Shown here piece by piece: positions 25,106-33,996 of a stretch of 64,000 nucleotides of DNA. Under the pieces are notes generated by a model. The model did no database searches and was not told where the DNA came from. It saw only the letters and a list, made by a program, of their open reading frames with translations. The position numbers were made by a program, and so were the translations under genes. This DNA comes from Cytobacillus oceanisediminis (GTDB lineage: Bacteria > Bacillota > Bacilli > Bacillales > Cytobacillaceae). Numbering within the stretch: the stretch's first letter is position 1; every line of letters starts with the position of its first letter. The stretch spans positions 118,464-182,463 of the forward strand of contig NZ_VLKI01000001.1 in the NCBI RefSeq assembly GCF_007830235.1, given 5' to 3'.

Positions 25106-28066
25106 ATGAAACGAAAAACCATTTTCAGATGGACTATTTTGATGTTGATCCCTATTCTGTTCCTTGGACAGAATATATTGACAGGTATTTCATCTAAAGT
25201 AAATGCTAAAAAAAGTTCTGATATTGTAACGATAACGGAGGGAACGAATATTGCTGTTGCTGTTTCCCCAGATCATAGTCAACTCGTGATGGATTTACAG
25301 GGAGTTTTATGGACATTGCCCATGACAGGTGGGACTGCCAAAGCAATTACTGATACATATGTCGATCCTTCCTTTCCAGATTGGTCACCAGATGGGAAAC
25401 GAATTGCGTTCCAATCCTATCAAGGAGGAAATTACCACATCTGGTCCATGAACCCTGATGGGTCTGATATGCGCCAACTCACTTTTGGTAAATATGATGA
25501 TCGGGAACCATCTTACTCTCCTGATGGATCTAAAATTGCCTTTTCGTCGGATCGTGGAGGAAGTTATGATATTTGGGTATTAGATTTAGCAACGAATGAA
25601 CTTAAAGCTTGGACTAATACAACAAGTGAAGAGTATCAACCAACATGGTCACCAGATGGAAGTGAAATTGCTTATATAGATGGCAAACAACTCAAAGCCG
25701 TTGATGTAGCTGGAAATATTCGTACAGTTGTAACAGAAGAATTGGGGACAATCTCAAATCCATCTTGGTCACCAGAAGCCAAAGACATTGCCTATGTTGT
25801 GAAAGATGGACTGCAAAGCAACTTAAAGATCTCAGGAAAACAAGTGACAAGCAATGAAGATGTATTCCCTTTTCCTGTTGAATGGCTGTCAACAAATGAA
25901 ATCGCATACACTGCTGATGGTCACATTAAAACAAGAAAGCTAGATCAGGAAAAGGCAGAAACCATTCCTTTTCGAGCAGACATTTCTTTTAGCCTACAAG
26001 AGTATCAATCGAAGAAACATGATTTTGATTCCAAGAAACAGAAAGATGTAAAAGGAATTGTTGCACCTAAACTATCACCGAATGGAAAGCAAGTCGCTTT
26101 TGTGGCTCTTAATAATCTTTGGTTATTAGACGTTGGCAAGGGAAAGCCTCGTCAATTGACAGATGACTCTTACATGGAGCTTGATCCAACATGGTCTCCT
26201 GATGGAAAGCAGATTGCTTATTCATCTGATAAAGAAGGGACAGAAGATATCTATCTTTTAAATTTGGCTTCAGGTAAGAAACAACGATTAACAACATCCG
26301 ACAGCGCTGAATTTGCGGCTGCATGGTCTCCGGATGGAGAAAAGGTGGCTTATCAAGATGAAAATGGAAAAACTTATACGGTCGATATTAGTACGGGAGG
26401 GACAAAACAAGTTATAGAAAGCCTAAACTTACCTGGACCTCCTACATGGGGACCTGATAGTAAAACCATTGCATTAGCTGCGATTAAAACGTATTCAAAT
26501 CGATTCCGCGAAGGAACAAATCAGATTTTTATCGTTAATACGGAAACTGGGACGAAAAACTTCGTTGATCCGATTCCTTTCAAATCATTGAGTAACCGAA
26601 ATAACTCAGGACCTATATGGTCGCCGGATGGTAAACAGATGGCCTTTATTATTGAAAGTCAGCTTTGGGTGATGGCGGTTGACAAAAATGGACAGCCAAA
26701 AGGAGAGCCTCGACTCCTTTCAGATGAGATTGCCGATTCACCTAGTTGGAGTAGGGATTCAAACACATTGATGTACCTATCAAAAGGAGATTTGAAACTC
26801 ATTTCCATCAATGGAGGTCCATCACAAACAGTCCCTTTTACGCTGAAATGGAGGCCTCAGCTTCCAAGTGGTAAGAAGGTGATTCATGTTGGGAGACTGT
26901 GGGATGGAGTCAGCACCGAGCTTAAGGAAAATGTTGATATTACGTTACAAGGTAACCGAATTGTCGATATCCAACCACATAAAAAAGAGCATAAGGGAAA
27001 GGTGATCGATGCGAGCGAACTTACCGTGATTCCAGGATTGTGGGATACACACATTCACCAGCAGTTGAATCAGTCTCATTACGGTTCTAGACAAGGGCGT
27101 CAATTACTCTCCTTTGGGGTGACAAGTACTGTTTCAATGGGGGATTATGCGTATCGTGCGATTGAGGATCGTGAAGCAATTGAATCTGGAAATCGGATAG
27201 CCCCACGTTATTTTGCATCAAGTGAACTGATCGAGGGTTCACGCGTGTACTATAGTAATATGAGACCTACAACTTCTTTAGAGGCGGTTAAACGAGAAGT
27301 GGAAAGAGCTGGGTCCCTAGAGGTAGATCTATTGAAAACCTATGTGAGACTTCCAAATGATCACCAAGATTATGTGATTAATAAAGCTCATGAAATGGGA
27401 GTACCTGCGTTTTCACATTACTTTTTTCCGGCCATGGCCTTTGGCCAAGATGGCATATCCCATCTTACGGCTACACAGCGTTTGGGATTTTCCCGAACAG
27501 TGAGTCCAAGTGGATATGCCTATGAAGATGTCGTGAAACTTACTGGTGAATCCGGAATGTCTGTTACGTCAACACTGTCATTGTCTGCAAATATGCTTGG
27601 ATTCTATCCTAAAATCATTTCAGATCCACGTATTGAAAAATTGTATACAGCTTGGCAATATCGTTCGATTAGGGGTATGTATGAAGCTGCTTTAACGAAA
27701 GATCAAAAGCGTGTTGCCAAGTATGTGGCGATATTAAAGGATATGATCGATGCGGGTGGTGTAGTGATAAACGGTACGGATTCACCGCTGGTACCTATAG
27801 GATTTAGTACGCATGCAGAACTTATGGCTATGACACAATATGGAATGACCCCATATGAAGCATTACGTACTGCCACGTATTACCCAGCGAAAAAAATGGG
27901 GGTTGAGGAGGATCTAGGTACCATTGAGCCAGGAAAGATTGCAGATCTTGTATTCGTGAAGGGTAACCCTTTACAAGATATAAAAGATACCGTGAACGTC
28001 CAGATGGTTATGAAAGATGGTAAAGTATATTCAATCGATGACATTATCGCTCCATTTAATAAATAA
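25106..28066 (+). CDS. Secreted TolB-propeller/amidohydrolase fusion
   Basis: About 986 residues. Signal peptide (MKRKTIFRWTILMLIPILFL) starts at ATG 25106, seven bases behind GAGGAG; an earlier ATG (25091) overlaps that site. Residues about 35-585 hold many WD40-like TolB repeats of the form WSPDGKRIAFQS, WSPDGSEIAYID, SPDGSKIAFSS: one or two propellers. The last 400 residues are an imidazolonepropionase/prolidase-type amidohydrolase with GLWDTHIHQ, a Lys in LLKTYVRL, histidines in FSHYFF and ISHLTA, and the final NGTDSPLVPIG aspartate, consistent with a binuclear metal site. A peptide or peptide-like substrate outside the cell is likely, but unproven. Confidence 0.85.
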   Translation: MKRKTIFRWTILMLIPILFLGQNILTGISSKVNAKKSSDIVTITEGTNIAVAVSPDHSQLVMDLQGVLWTLPMTGGTAKAITDTYVDPSFPDWSPDGKRIAFQSYQGGNYHIWSMNPDGSDMRQLTFGKYDDREPSYSPDGSKIAFSSDRGGSYDIWVLDLATNELKAWTNTTSEEYQPTWSPDGSEIAYIDGKQLKAVDVAGNIRTVVTEELGTISNPSWSPEAKDIAYVVKDGLQSNLKISGKQVTSNEDVFPFPVEWLSTNEIAYTADGHIKTRKLDQEKAETIPFRADISFSLQEYQSKKHDFDSKKQKDVKGIVAPKLSPNGKQVAFVALNNLWLLDVGKGKPRQLTDDSYMELDPTWSPDGKQIAYSSDKEGTEDIYLLNLASGKKQRLTTSDSAEFAAAWSPDGEKVAYQDENGKTYTVDISTGGTKQVIESLNLPGPPTWGPDSKTIALAAIKTYSNRFREGTNQIFIVNTETGTKNFVDPIPFKSLSNRNNSGPIWSPDGKQMAFIIESQLWVMAVDKNGQPKGEPRLLSDEIADSPSWSRDSNTLMYLSKGDLKLISINGGPSQTVPFTLKWRPQLPSGKKVIHVGRLWDGVSTELKENVDITLQGNRIVDIQPHKKEHKGKVIDASELTVIPGLWDTHIHQQLNQSHYGSRQGRQLLSFGVTSTVSMGDYAYRAIEDREAIESGNRIAPRYFASSELIEGSRVYYSNMRPTTSLEAVKREVERAGSLEVDLLKTYVRLPNDHQDYVINKAHEMGVPAFSHYFFPAMAFGQDGISHLTATQRLGFSRTVSPSGYAYEDVVKLTGESGMSVTSTLSLSANMLGFYPKIISDPRIEKLYTAWQYRSIRGMYEAALTKDQKRVAKYVAILKDMIDAGGVVINGTDSPLVPIGFSTHAELMAMTQYGMTPYEALRTATYYPAKKMGVEEDLGTIEPGKIADLVFVKGNPLQDIKDTVNVQMVMKDGKVYSIDDIIAPFNK

Positions 28067-28102
28067 TAGATGTTGATTGTTTGGATTAGAATTGTTTAAG
28101 TG

Positions 28103-28139
28103 AATCAAGGGGCCAATATCGGTCACCTTGATTTTTTTA
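28103..28139 (+). terminator. Terminator of the amidohydrolase gene
   Basis: AATCAAGG/CCTTGATT arms (28103-28110 and 28126-28133) followed by TTTTT. Confidence 0.8.
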
Positions 28140-28563
28140 TGAAAAGGATCATATGGTACGTTTCTTGTCTGAAAAATATTCTCTTTGTTTTACTGTCCAG
28201 AAAGTCATGAGTTTTTGAACAAAACAAGAAAGAATCCGAAAAGACAAGATTTCCAGGCTGCAAAACAATTTATTTTAGATCTTTCATTTTTAGTTTTGAG
28301 CCATTTTATTTCTAAATGGAAATCGCCGTAAAGACGAGGAACGTAATAAAAGCCTGCATGAAGGAAGTATCATACAGGCTGATTATTACTTAATAAATTC
28401 ATTTTTTGATCCAAGATTTGGTTATCAAAAATAAATAGCAATCATGACATAAAAATCTACTTTACCAAGAATGGAGGCCTTTTCGCTTTTTAAAATCAGG
28501 CCAAGCCAAATATTTCACTTTATAGAAGTTGAGTTTATCCTAAGCTACGAACTAAATTTCTTA
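28140..28563. other. 424-bp intergenic region with one hairpin
   Basis: Contains a minus-strand terminator-like hairpin (AGCCTG/CAGGCT arms, 28354-28381, with TTTATT behind it), probably serving the psuKG operon 180 bp upstream. Otherwise AT-rich with no supported ORF. Confidence 0.5.
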
Positions 28564-29481
28564 TTATTTCGTTTTGTTATTGAAGCTGACTGCAATTTGT
28601 GATCCTACTTTAGCATTGTGTTTTACTAATTCTATATTGGCATCAAGGCTTTTACCGTTAGTTAATTCTTTAATTTTTCCTAGCAAGAATGGTGTGCTAT
28701 CTTTACCAATAATATGGTTTTCTTCTGCTTCTTTAACTGCTTGATCGATAATTCCATTGATATAGTCTTCATCCATAGCATGTTCTTCAGGAATCGGGTT
28801 GGCGATTACTGCTCCACCCTTAAGGTTTAATTCCCATTTCGTTTTTAATGTCTCGGCAATGACATCAATTGAATCAGTAAAGAAGTTTAATTTATGTTCA
28901 CTATTTCTAGTATAGAAAGCTGGGAGGTACTCAGTTTCATATCCAATTACAGGTACCCCTTTTGTTTCAAGGTATTCTAGTGTAAGGGCCAGATCTAGGA
29001 TTGATTTAGCACCTGCACAAATGACAGCTACATCCGTTTGAGCTAATTCTTCAAGGTCAGCTGAGATATCCATAGTCGTTTCAGCCCCTTTATGAACTCC
29101 GCCAATACCACCTGTTACAAAGATTTTGATATCTGCTAAATCAGCACAAATCATGGTTGTTGCAACAGTCGTTGCACCTAGTTGTTTTGTAGCAATAATT
29201 TGCGCTAAATCACGTCTTGATACTTTAGCAACATCTGAACTTTTACCAAATAACTCTAATTCATCATCTGTTAAACCAATTTTAATTTTTCCATCAATGA
29301 TCGCAATTGTTGCTGGAACAGCACCGTTATCACGAACAATTTGTTCAACTTCCCGAGCCGTTTTTACGTTTTGAGGATAAGGCATACCATGAGAAATTAT
29401 AGTCGATTCTAATGCTACGATTGCTTTACCTTCCGTTTTCGCTTGTTGTACCTCTGCAGATAATTCAATATATTGTTTCAT
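28564..29481 (-). CDS. psuG: Pseudouridine-5'-phosphate glycosidase
   Basis: 305 residues. Cleaves the C-C glycosidic bond of pseudouridine 5'-phosphate, giving uracil and ribose 5-phosphate. Typical sequence blocks: ALESTIISHGMPYPQN (23-38), the catalytic-lysine region KVSRRDL, TTVATTMICAD, FVTGGIGGVHKG, and GYETEYLPAFYTRNS. Start ATG is one base behind the stop of the upstream kinase gene, whose last codons supply the GGAGG, so the two are translationally coupled. Together they form a complete pseudouridine salvage pathway. Confidence 0.94.
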   Translation of the reverse strand: MKQYIELSAEVQQAKTEGKAIVALESTIISHGMPYPQNVKTAREVEQIVRDNGAVPATIAIIDGKIKIGLTDDELELFGKSSDVAKVSRRDLAQIIATKQLGATTVATTMICADLADIKIFVTGGIGGVHKGAETTMDISADLEELAQTDVAVICAGAKSILDLALTLEYLETKGVPVIGYETEYLPAFYTRNSEHKLNFFTDSIDVIAETLKTKWELNLKGGAVIANPIPEEHAMDEDYINGIIDQAVKEAEENHIIGKDSTPFLLGKIKELTNGKSLDANIELVKHNAKVGSQIAVSFNNKTK

Positions 29482-30588
29482 TTAAATTTCCTCCATATCT
29501 AACATAAATTGTTTTTGAGATAATTCTTGTCTAACTGTATACTTTGACATAATTGTTTTGTGTGCATTGACCAAACCAGATTTGAGAATGTAGTCAATTT
29601 CTTTCTTTTGCAGCCAGGAATAAATAACTCCTGAACAAAATGAATCTCCTGCACCTGTAACATCCACAACCATTGGTGTTTCGATAGCTGGGAAATCATG
29701 AATCTCTCCATTTTCAACTCCCGCCATTACACCTTTTGATCCATTGGTTACAATAACATTTTTTACACCTAACTCTAACCACTTCTTAACTGAATTTTCC
29801 CAGTCTTTCTTATCATTGATTTTAATATTCATAAACGTTTCTGTTTCATCTTTATTTACGATGAGCCAACTCACTGCATTCAACCTTTTTGGAAGCCTGT
29901 TCATTTTTGGCGATGAGACAGGGATAATGACTAATGGAATATGATGTTTAGATGTGAAAGAACAGAGAAAATCTATGGTTTCACTTGGACAATTCAAATC
30001 CGCTACGATACATTTAGCTCTTCTAAGAATATTGCTGTTTTTTATCAACAACTCAGGTGTAATATTTTCATAAACATCCATGTCTGCAAATGCGACTGAT
30101 AAATCACCATTTTTATCTAGGACTGCTGTATAGGAACCTGTTGACGAATGTTCAAATTGAGCGACATGCTCCAAATTCATAAAAGGTGATGATAAATCAT
30201 AAATCTCTTCCCATTCTGAATCGTTACCTCTTGCTGATAATAAGATTACTTCCTCACCTAATCTTCCTAAGTTTTCCGCAATATTTCTTGCTACTCCTCC
30301 TACCGATGTAGAAGATTTGACTGGATTAGACGTTTCATGAGTAATTCCATATTTCGCATAGAATTTTCGATCGACGTTAGCTCCGCCAATGCAAATAATA
30401 GGATTAGTTTCATTTAAAACATAAGCCTTGCCTAAAACATATTCTTTCTTGATTAATCCAGAAATAATATTCGCAACGGACGACATTGATTCTCCTACTA
30501 TTTCAGATAATTCCTGTTGCGAAATAAATGGATTTTCTCTAATCATATCTAATATTAATTTTTCATTTTCGTTCATTTCATCAGTCAT
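29482..30588 (-). CDS. psuK: HTH-PfkB pseudouridine kinase
   Basis: 368 residues. An N-terminal winged helix-turn-helix (about 1-60: MIRENPFISQQELSEIVGES, MSSVANIISGLIKKEYVLG) is followed by a PfkB kinase domain with ICIGGANVDRKFYAKYG, SVGGVARNIAENLGRLG and the catalytic anion hole DVTGAGDSFCSG (Asp present). PsuK phosphorylates pseudouridine at the 5' position for PsuG. The fused DNA-binding domain suggests self-regulation. ATG 30588 follows AGGGGGG. A consensus promoter overlapping AAACATATGTTTA lies upstream. Confidence 0.9.
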   Translation of the reverse strand: MTDEMNENEKLILDMIRENPFISQQELSEIVGESMSSVANIISGLIKKEYVLGKAYVLNETNPIICIGGANVDRKFYAKYGITHETSNPVKSSTSVGGVARNIAENLGRLGEEVILLSARGNDSEWEEIYDLSSPFMNLEHVAQFEHSSTGSYTAVLDKNGDLSVAFADMDVYENITPELLIKNSNILRRAKCIVADLNCPSETIDFLCSFTSKHHIPLVIIPVSSPKMNRLPKRLNAVSWLIVNKDETETFMNIKINDKKDWENSVKKWLELGVKNVIVTNGSKGVMAGVENGEIHDFPAIETPMVVDVTGAGDSFCSGVIYSWLQKKEIDYILKSGLVNAHKTIMSKYTVRQELSQKQFMLDMEEI

Positions 30589-30605
30589 TTTATCCCCCCT
30601 TTCAA

Positions 30606-30663
30606 AACAAATGTTTATTGATTAAACATATGTTTAGTATACGGTTTCATTTTAGATTGTCAA
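30606..30663 (-). promoter_or_regulatory. psuK promoter with palindromic operators
   Basis: Minus-strand -35 TTGACA (30658-30663), 16-bp spacer, -10 TATACT (30636-30641). The perfect palindrome-like AAACATATGTTTA (30624-30636) overlaps the -10 box, and AACAAATGTTTAT (30606-30618) lies next to it. A near-identical AACAATTGTTTAT occurs before the divergent HTH-PfkB gene at 31081. These are the obvious binding sites for the HTH domains. Confidence 0.7.
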
Positions 30664-31080
30664 TAGTGTTTTAAGCAAACATTAAATATCTCTTATTTAT
30701 TTTCTCTATAATTTTTAAAAATAATTAAATAAAAAAGAAGATCACCAAAGCTTTGTTTCTTAAAAAGGGGCAACTAGTGAGCGTGAACAATTTATTTTTA
30801 TTCATGAGATACACCATAACTACTAGCTGCTATCAATTTTTTATTGAATTGAATTTGTTTCATAAAAAAATCATAATCTCCAATATAAATTACCGATAGA
30901 CTTTTTTGCAGTCTATTTTTTAGTTATAATGGATTGACAAAATCATCCGTCCAGATCATTTAGCTCATGTTTTATTTATCTTTTACTAGTAACAAAAATG
31001 TTGTCCGGTTAAGCAATTTTGTTATAAAGATAGCCGATAAAAAATCTATCACAATGGGGTTTTACATTTAAGCATTTACG
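30664..31080. other. Divergent intergenic region between the two HTH-PfkB genes
   Basis: AT-rich spacer of about 420 bp with no ORF or strong hairpin. It separates the two operator groups. Confidence 0.45.
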
Positions 31081-31093
31081 AACAATTGTTTAT
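31081..31093 (+). promoter_or_regulatory. Operator copy upstream of the second HTH-PfkB gene
   Basis: AACAATTGTTTAT, differing in one base from the site at 30606-30618 next to psuK. It lies 38 bp before the ATG of the second HTH-PfkB gene. Confidence 0.6.
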
Positions 31094-31130
31094 AAATGAA
31101 ACGAATATTTAAGGAGAATGAGGTTGTTTC

Positions 31131-32222
31131 ATGGATAAAGAGCAACAAATTTTAAATCACATAAGAATGAACCCTTTCATTTCACAGCAAGAATTATCAA
31201 GTAAAGTCGGTTTATCACGACCTGCCGTTGCTAATTATATTGCTAACCTGACGAGACGCGGTGAAATCAAAGGTCGTGGGTATATACTTCGAGAAGAATC
31301 GTCGATCGTATGTATTGGAGGGGCAAACACAGACCTGAAAGCGCGAACAAATCAGAAGGTGCGTTTATATTCATCAAATCCAGTAAAAATGATTGAAGCT
31401 TGTGGCGGTGTAGCACGTAATTTTGCCGAAAATTTAAGTCGGCTCGGCGTAAACACTTCTCTTATGACTTGTGTCGGAGACGATAAAGAGGGTAACTGGA
31501 TACTAAAGGAAACGAAAGGTCAAGGGGTTGATGTTAGTCAAGTATGGGTGTTGCCAACAGAACGGACTGGGACTTATACTACCTTGTTAGATATTGATGG
31601 TGAAAGTATTGTCTCCATGGCTGATATGAATATATACGAAAAAATAACAACTTCCATGTTCGAGGAAAAATGGTCTCATATTGTTGCCTCACAAGCCGTT
31701 TATTTGGATACGAATATTCCTAAGGAATGTATAAGTTATTTGATTAAACGTTGCAGAGATGAAAACATTCCTTTGTATATTGACCCTGTATCTTCAGCCA
31801 AGGCACAAAAACTTCCTTTTCGTCTTGACGGAGTCGAACTTCTGCTCCCTAACCGAGAAGAAGCAGAAATGCTTGCTGAAACAAAAATTGACTCAATCAA
31901 GGATTGCCAATTAGCATGTGAAAAAATGAGACAGCGCGGCGTTCAAAAAGTTATTATCACGCTTGGTGATCAAGGGGTTTATTATTTCTCTACTGAGGAA
32001 TCTGGGCATTTACCTGCTTTTGAAACTGAAGTTGTTGATGTGACAGGGGCTGGCGAAGCATTTGCTTCATGTGCAATATATGGAATCATGAACCAAGAAT
32101 CTTTATTTAGTGCTTGCCAATTAGGCCTTGCGGGTGCTGCTCTTACCCTTCAAACTGAAAAATCCATATCATCATTTTTAAAACCGGATAATATTCATGA
32201 AATCGTAAACCAATTCTCATGA
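31131..32222 (+). CDS. HTH-PfkB protein with altered catalytic motif (PsuK paralogue)
   Basis: 363 residues with the same layout as PsuK: winged HTH (1-55, MNPFISQQELSSKVGLSRPA) and PfkB domain (IVCIGGANTDLKARTN; ACGGVARNFAENLSRLG). The anion-hole motif reads DVTGAGEAFASC: the catalytic aspartate of GAGD is glutamate and the following glycine is cysteine. Activity may be weak or absent, which would leave a ligand-sensing repressor. It is divergent from psuK-psuG and shares their operator sequence. A strong terminator follows at 32300. Alternatively it is a kinase for another nucleoside. Confidence 0.8.
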   Translation: MDKEQQILNHIRMNPFISQQELSSKVGLSRPAVANYIANLTRRGEIKGRGYILREESSIVCIGGANTDLKARTNQKVRLYSSNPVKMIEACGGVARNFAENLSRLGVNTSLMTCVGDDKEGNWILKETKGQGVDVSQVWVLPTERTGTYTTLLDIDGESIVSMADMNIYEKITTSMFEEKWSHIVASQAVYLDTNIPKECISYLIKRCRDENIPLYIDPVSSAKAQKLPFRLDGVELLLPNREEAEMLAETKIDSIKDCQLACEKMRQRGVQKVIITLGDQGVYYFSTEESGHLPAFETEVVDVTGAGEAFASCAIYGIMNQESLFSACQLGLAGAALTLQTEKSISSFLKPDNIHEIVNQFS

Positions 32223-32299
32223 TGAAATCCTATTTGACTTTTCGTCTTTAGAAATGATTATCTTTTTATAGAAGACCAAATCCATTAAGATTATTGAAA

Positions 32300-32335
32300 A
32301 AGCATCTGCTGAGGTGAAAGCAGATGCACTTTTTT
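32300..32335 (+). terminator. Terminator of the second HTH-PfkB gene
   Basis: GCATCTGCT/AGCAGATGC stem followed by ACTTTTTT. Confidence 0.85.
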
Positions 32336-32409
32336 GACGAAATTATAAAGCCTTTTTGCGAATAAATGCAATGGAAAGCAGTATTATTTGTAAGATCATT
32401 TGTAATAGA

Positions 32410-32538
32410 CTATGGACATAAGGCTTTAGGAAGCAGAACAAGAATGAAAAAGGCCACAGCAATCAATAGGAGACTATAGACCAATGGCCTTAATAAGGTA
32501 AAAACTCCATCTGTTACAAATGATTCGTAAGTATACAT
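32410..32538 (-). CDS. Small single-pass membrane peptide, 42 residues
   Basis: ATG 32538 follows AGGGGGGAAT. The peptide MYTYESFVTDGVFTLLRPLV continues with one hydrophobic helix (YSLLLIAVAFFILVLLP) and ends at 32410. A good ribosome-binding site and clean membrane topology support translation. Family unknown; no terminator seen. Confidence 0.45.
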   Translation of the reverse strand: MYTYESFVTDGVFTLLRPLVYSLLLIAVAFFILVLLPKALCP

Positions 32539-32689
32539 ATTCCCCCCTAAAAAATCCTAGAATAGTATTATTTTACAATTGATAGAGGGATGAATGCCAG
32601 CCTTAAAAAACGGATGCACTTTTATCGTGCGGCCGCAGAGGCAAATCAAAAACCTCGGCAATTTCCGAATAATCTAGCTTGAAAAAAAT

Positions 32690-32781
32690 TTATCTGCTTT
32701 ATGATTTCATTTATAACCGTTATTAAAATTTTTTATCTATGTTATATTTCGTTTTATCCCTATTATAAAAAAATTTATCTG
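32690..32781. repeat. Phased short-motif array, core TTATCT, period 21-22 bp
   Basis: TTATCT or variants begin at 32690, 32711 (TTATAA), 32733, 32754 (TTATCC) and 32775, spacings 21, 22, 21 and 21. The core is short and AT-rich, so this array is weaker than those at 21661, 21884 and 60186, but the phase is the same. Confidence 0.55.
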
Positions 32782-32800
32782 TATGATAAATTTTCACCTA

Positions 32801-32830
32801 CAAAAAAGCCTGTCCTAAAAAGGACAAGCC
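32801..32830 (-). terminator. Terminator of the esterase gene
   Basis: Minus-strand GGCTTGTCC/GGACAGGC stem with one bulge, then six T, directly behind the gene. Confidence 0.8.
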
Positions 32831-32837
32831 AGGTGTT

Positions 32838-33596
32838 TTAAGAAAAAACTTCTATTCGCATTTTCTGAATATACTGGTGCGTTTTTTCAATAATTCTCTC
32901 TTTATCATAATCCATTGAAGCAACATGATAGGAGTTGTAAAGCGGTACAACTTCCTTCTGATCAGATCCAATATGCTCAGCAATGTAATCCGTGCATTCT
33001 GCAGGAACAACATGGTCCTCTGTGGATTTAAAGCACAGAACCGGATTTTTAATAGCTGACAAAATGGCAGGGGTTTTCTCCATTACCGCCTGCAGTTCAT
33101 GGATCGAGCGAATGGAAACTTTCCCATATGTTACTTCCTCAACCCCTGCACATTTAATATCGGGTGTCCCCTCAATTAAATACCGTGGACTTGTTTTCCC
33201 AATGAGGTAATCATAGGAAGGTACCTTTAAGGCAGCATTTATTAAAACCAGCCCTTTAATTTCAGGATTTTTGTTTGCCAGCCAAAGTGCCAGCGCACCA
33301 CCCATTGATTGTCCCACTACATAAACAGCCGAGCACCGTTCTTTTAAGAATTGATAACCCTTTTCCATTTCAGCAAACCAGTCCTGATGGGTCGTCTTTT
33401 CCATATCCTTATAATGTGTGCCATGGCCTTTAAGCCTTGGGGCAAAAACCGAATACCCAAGCTTTGCAAATGCTTCTCCTAAAAAACGGACACTCTGGGG
33501 AGTCCCAAGAAACCCATGTGTGAGTAAGAGACCAACCTCATTGCCTTTCAAATAAAATGACTCCGCACCGTCCATAACAGGGTAAAATTCTCTCAT
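32838..33596 (-). CDS. Carboxylesterase/monoacylglycerol lipase (Est30-like alpha/beta hydrolase)
   Basis: 252 residues, cytoplasmic alpha/beta hydrolase. The oxyanion-hole HGFLGTP (about 27-33), nucleophile elbow GQSMGGAL (Ser near 95), acid in STEDHVVP and catalytic His in YNSYHVASMD are all present. Size and motifs match thermostable carboxylesterase Est30 and bacterial monoglyceride lipases. Start: GTG 33599 and ATG 33596 are both spaced acceptably from GGGAGG; the ATG is used. Single gene with a terminator. Confidence 0.9.
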   Translation of the reverse strand: MREFYPVMDGAESFYLKGNEVGLLLTHGFLGTPQSVRFLGEAFAKLGYSVFAPRLKGHGTHYKDMEKTTHQDWFAEMEKGYQFLKERCSAVYVVGQSMGGALALWLANKNPEIKGLVLINAALKVPSYDYLIGKTSPRYLIEGTPDIKCAGVEEVTYGKVSIRSIHELQAVMEKTPAILSAIKNPVLCFKSTEDHVVPAECTDYIAEHIGSDQKEVVPLYNSYHVASMDYDKERIIEKTHQYIQKMRIEVFS

Positions 33597-33749
33597 CACA
33601 CTGTTCCTCCCTCAAAAGTTGTTATTCATATTATATTACCTACTATTCCGACCTGTCAACTCGTATTTATATCTAAAACTGTACCGCCAATTACTATTTT
33701 GGCGATACAAAAGGTTCAATACTGTTTTTGCAAGCTCACTAACTACACG

Positions 33750-33890
33750 TTACTGACCTTGTGCACCATTAGAGGAAACTCTTCGTACGTGATCCTCTTC
33801 AAAGTTATTTTTTCTGGCTGCATCAACTTTGTCATTTAATAATTTCTTCTGATCCACTTGGCCTGATGGTGTATTATTTTTCTTTGACAC
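33750..33890 (-). CDS. Small hydrophilic protein, 46 residues, unknown
   Basis: GTG 33890, eight bases behind AAAGGGG, reads MSKKNNTPSGQVDQKKLLND and ends in VRRVSSNGAQGQ. Highly charged and probably cytoplasmic or spore-associated. Not assigned to a family. It lies between an esterase and an MFS gene. Confidence 0.55.
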   Translation of the reverse strand: MSKKNNTPSGQVDQKKLLNDKVDAARKNNFEEDHVRRVSSNGAQGQ

Positions 33891-33965
33891 GTCAAAAACC
33901 CCTTTATCATTATTTTATTACCCACTTATTTTGATTTATTTTGTTTAAAATAAACATGAATTTTA

Positions 33966-33996
33966 TTAAAAAACCTGCCCCAAACCGGACAGGTTA
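33966..33996 (-). terminator. Terminator of the MFS transporter gene
   Basis: Minus-strand ACCTGTCC/GGGCAGGT stem followed by TTTTTTAAT. Confidence 0.85.
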
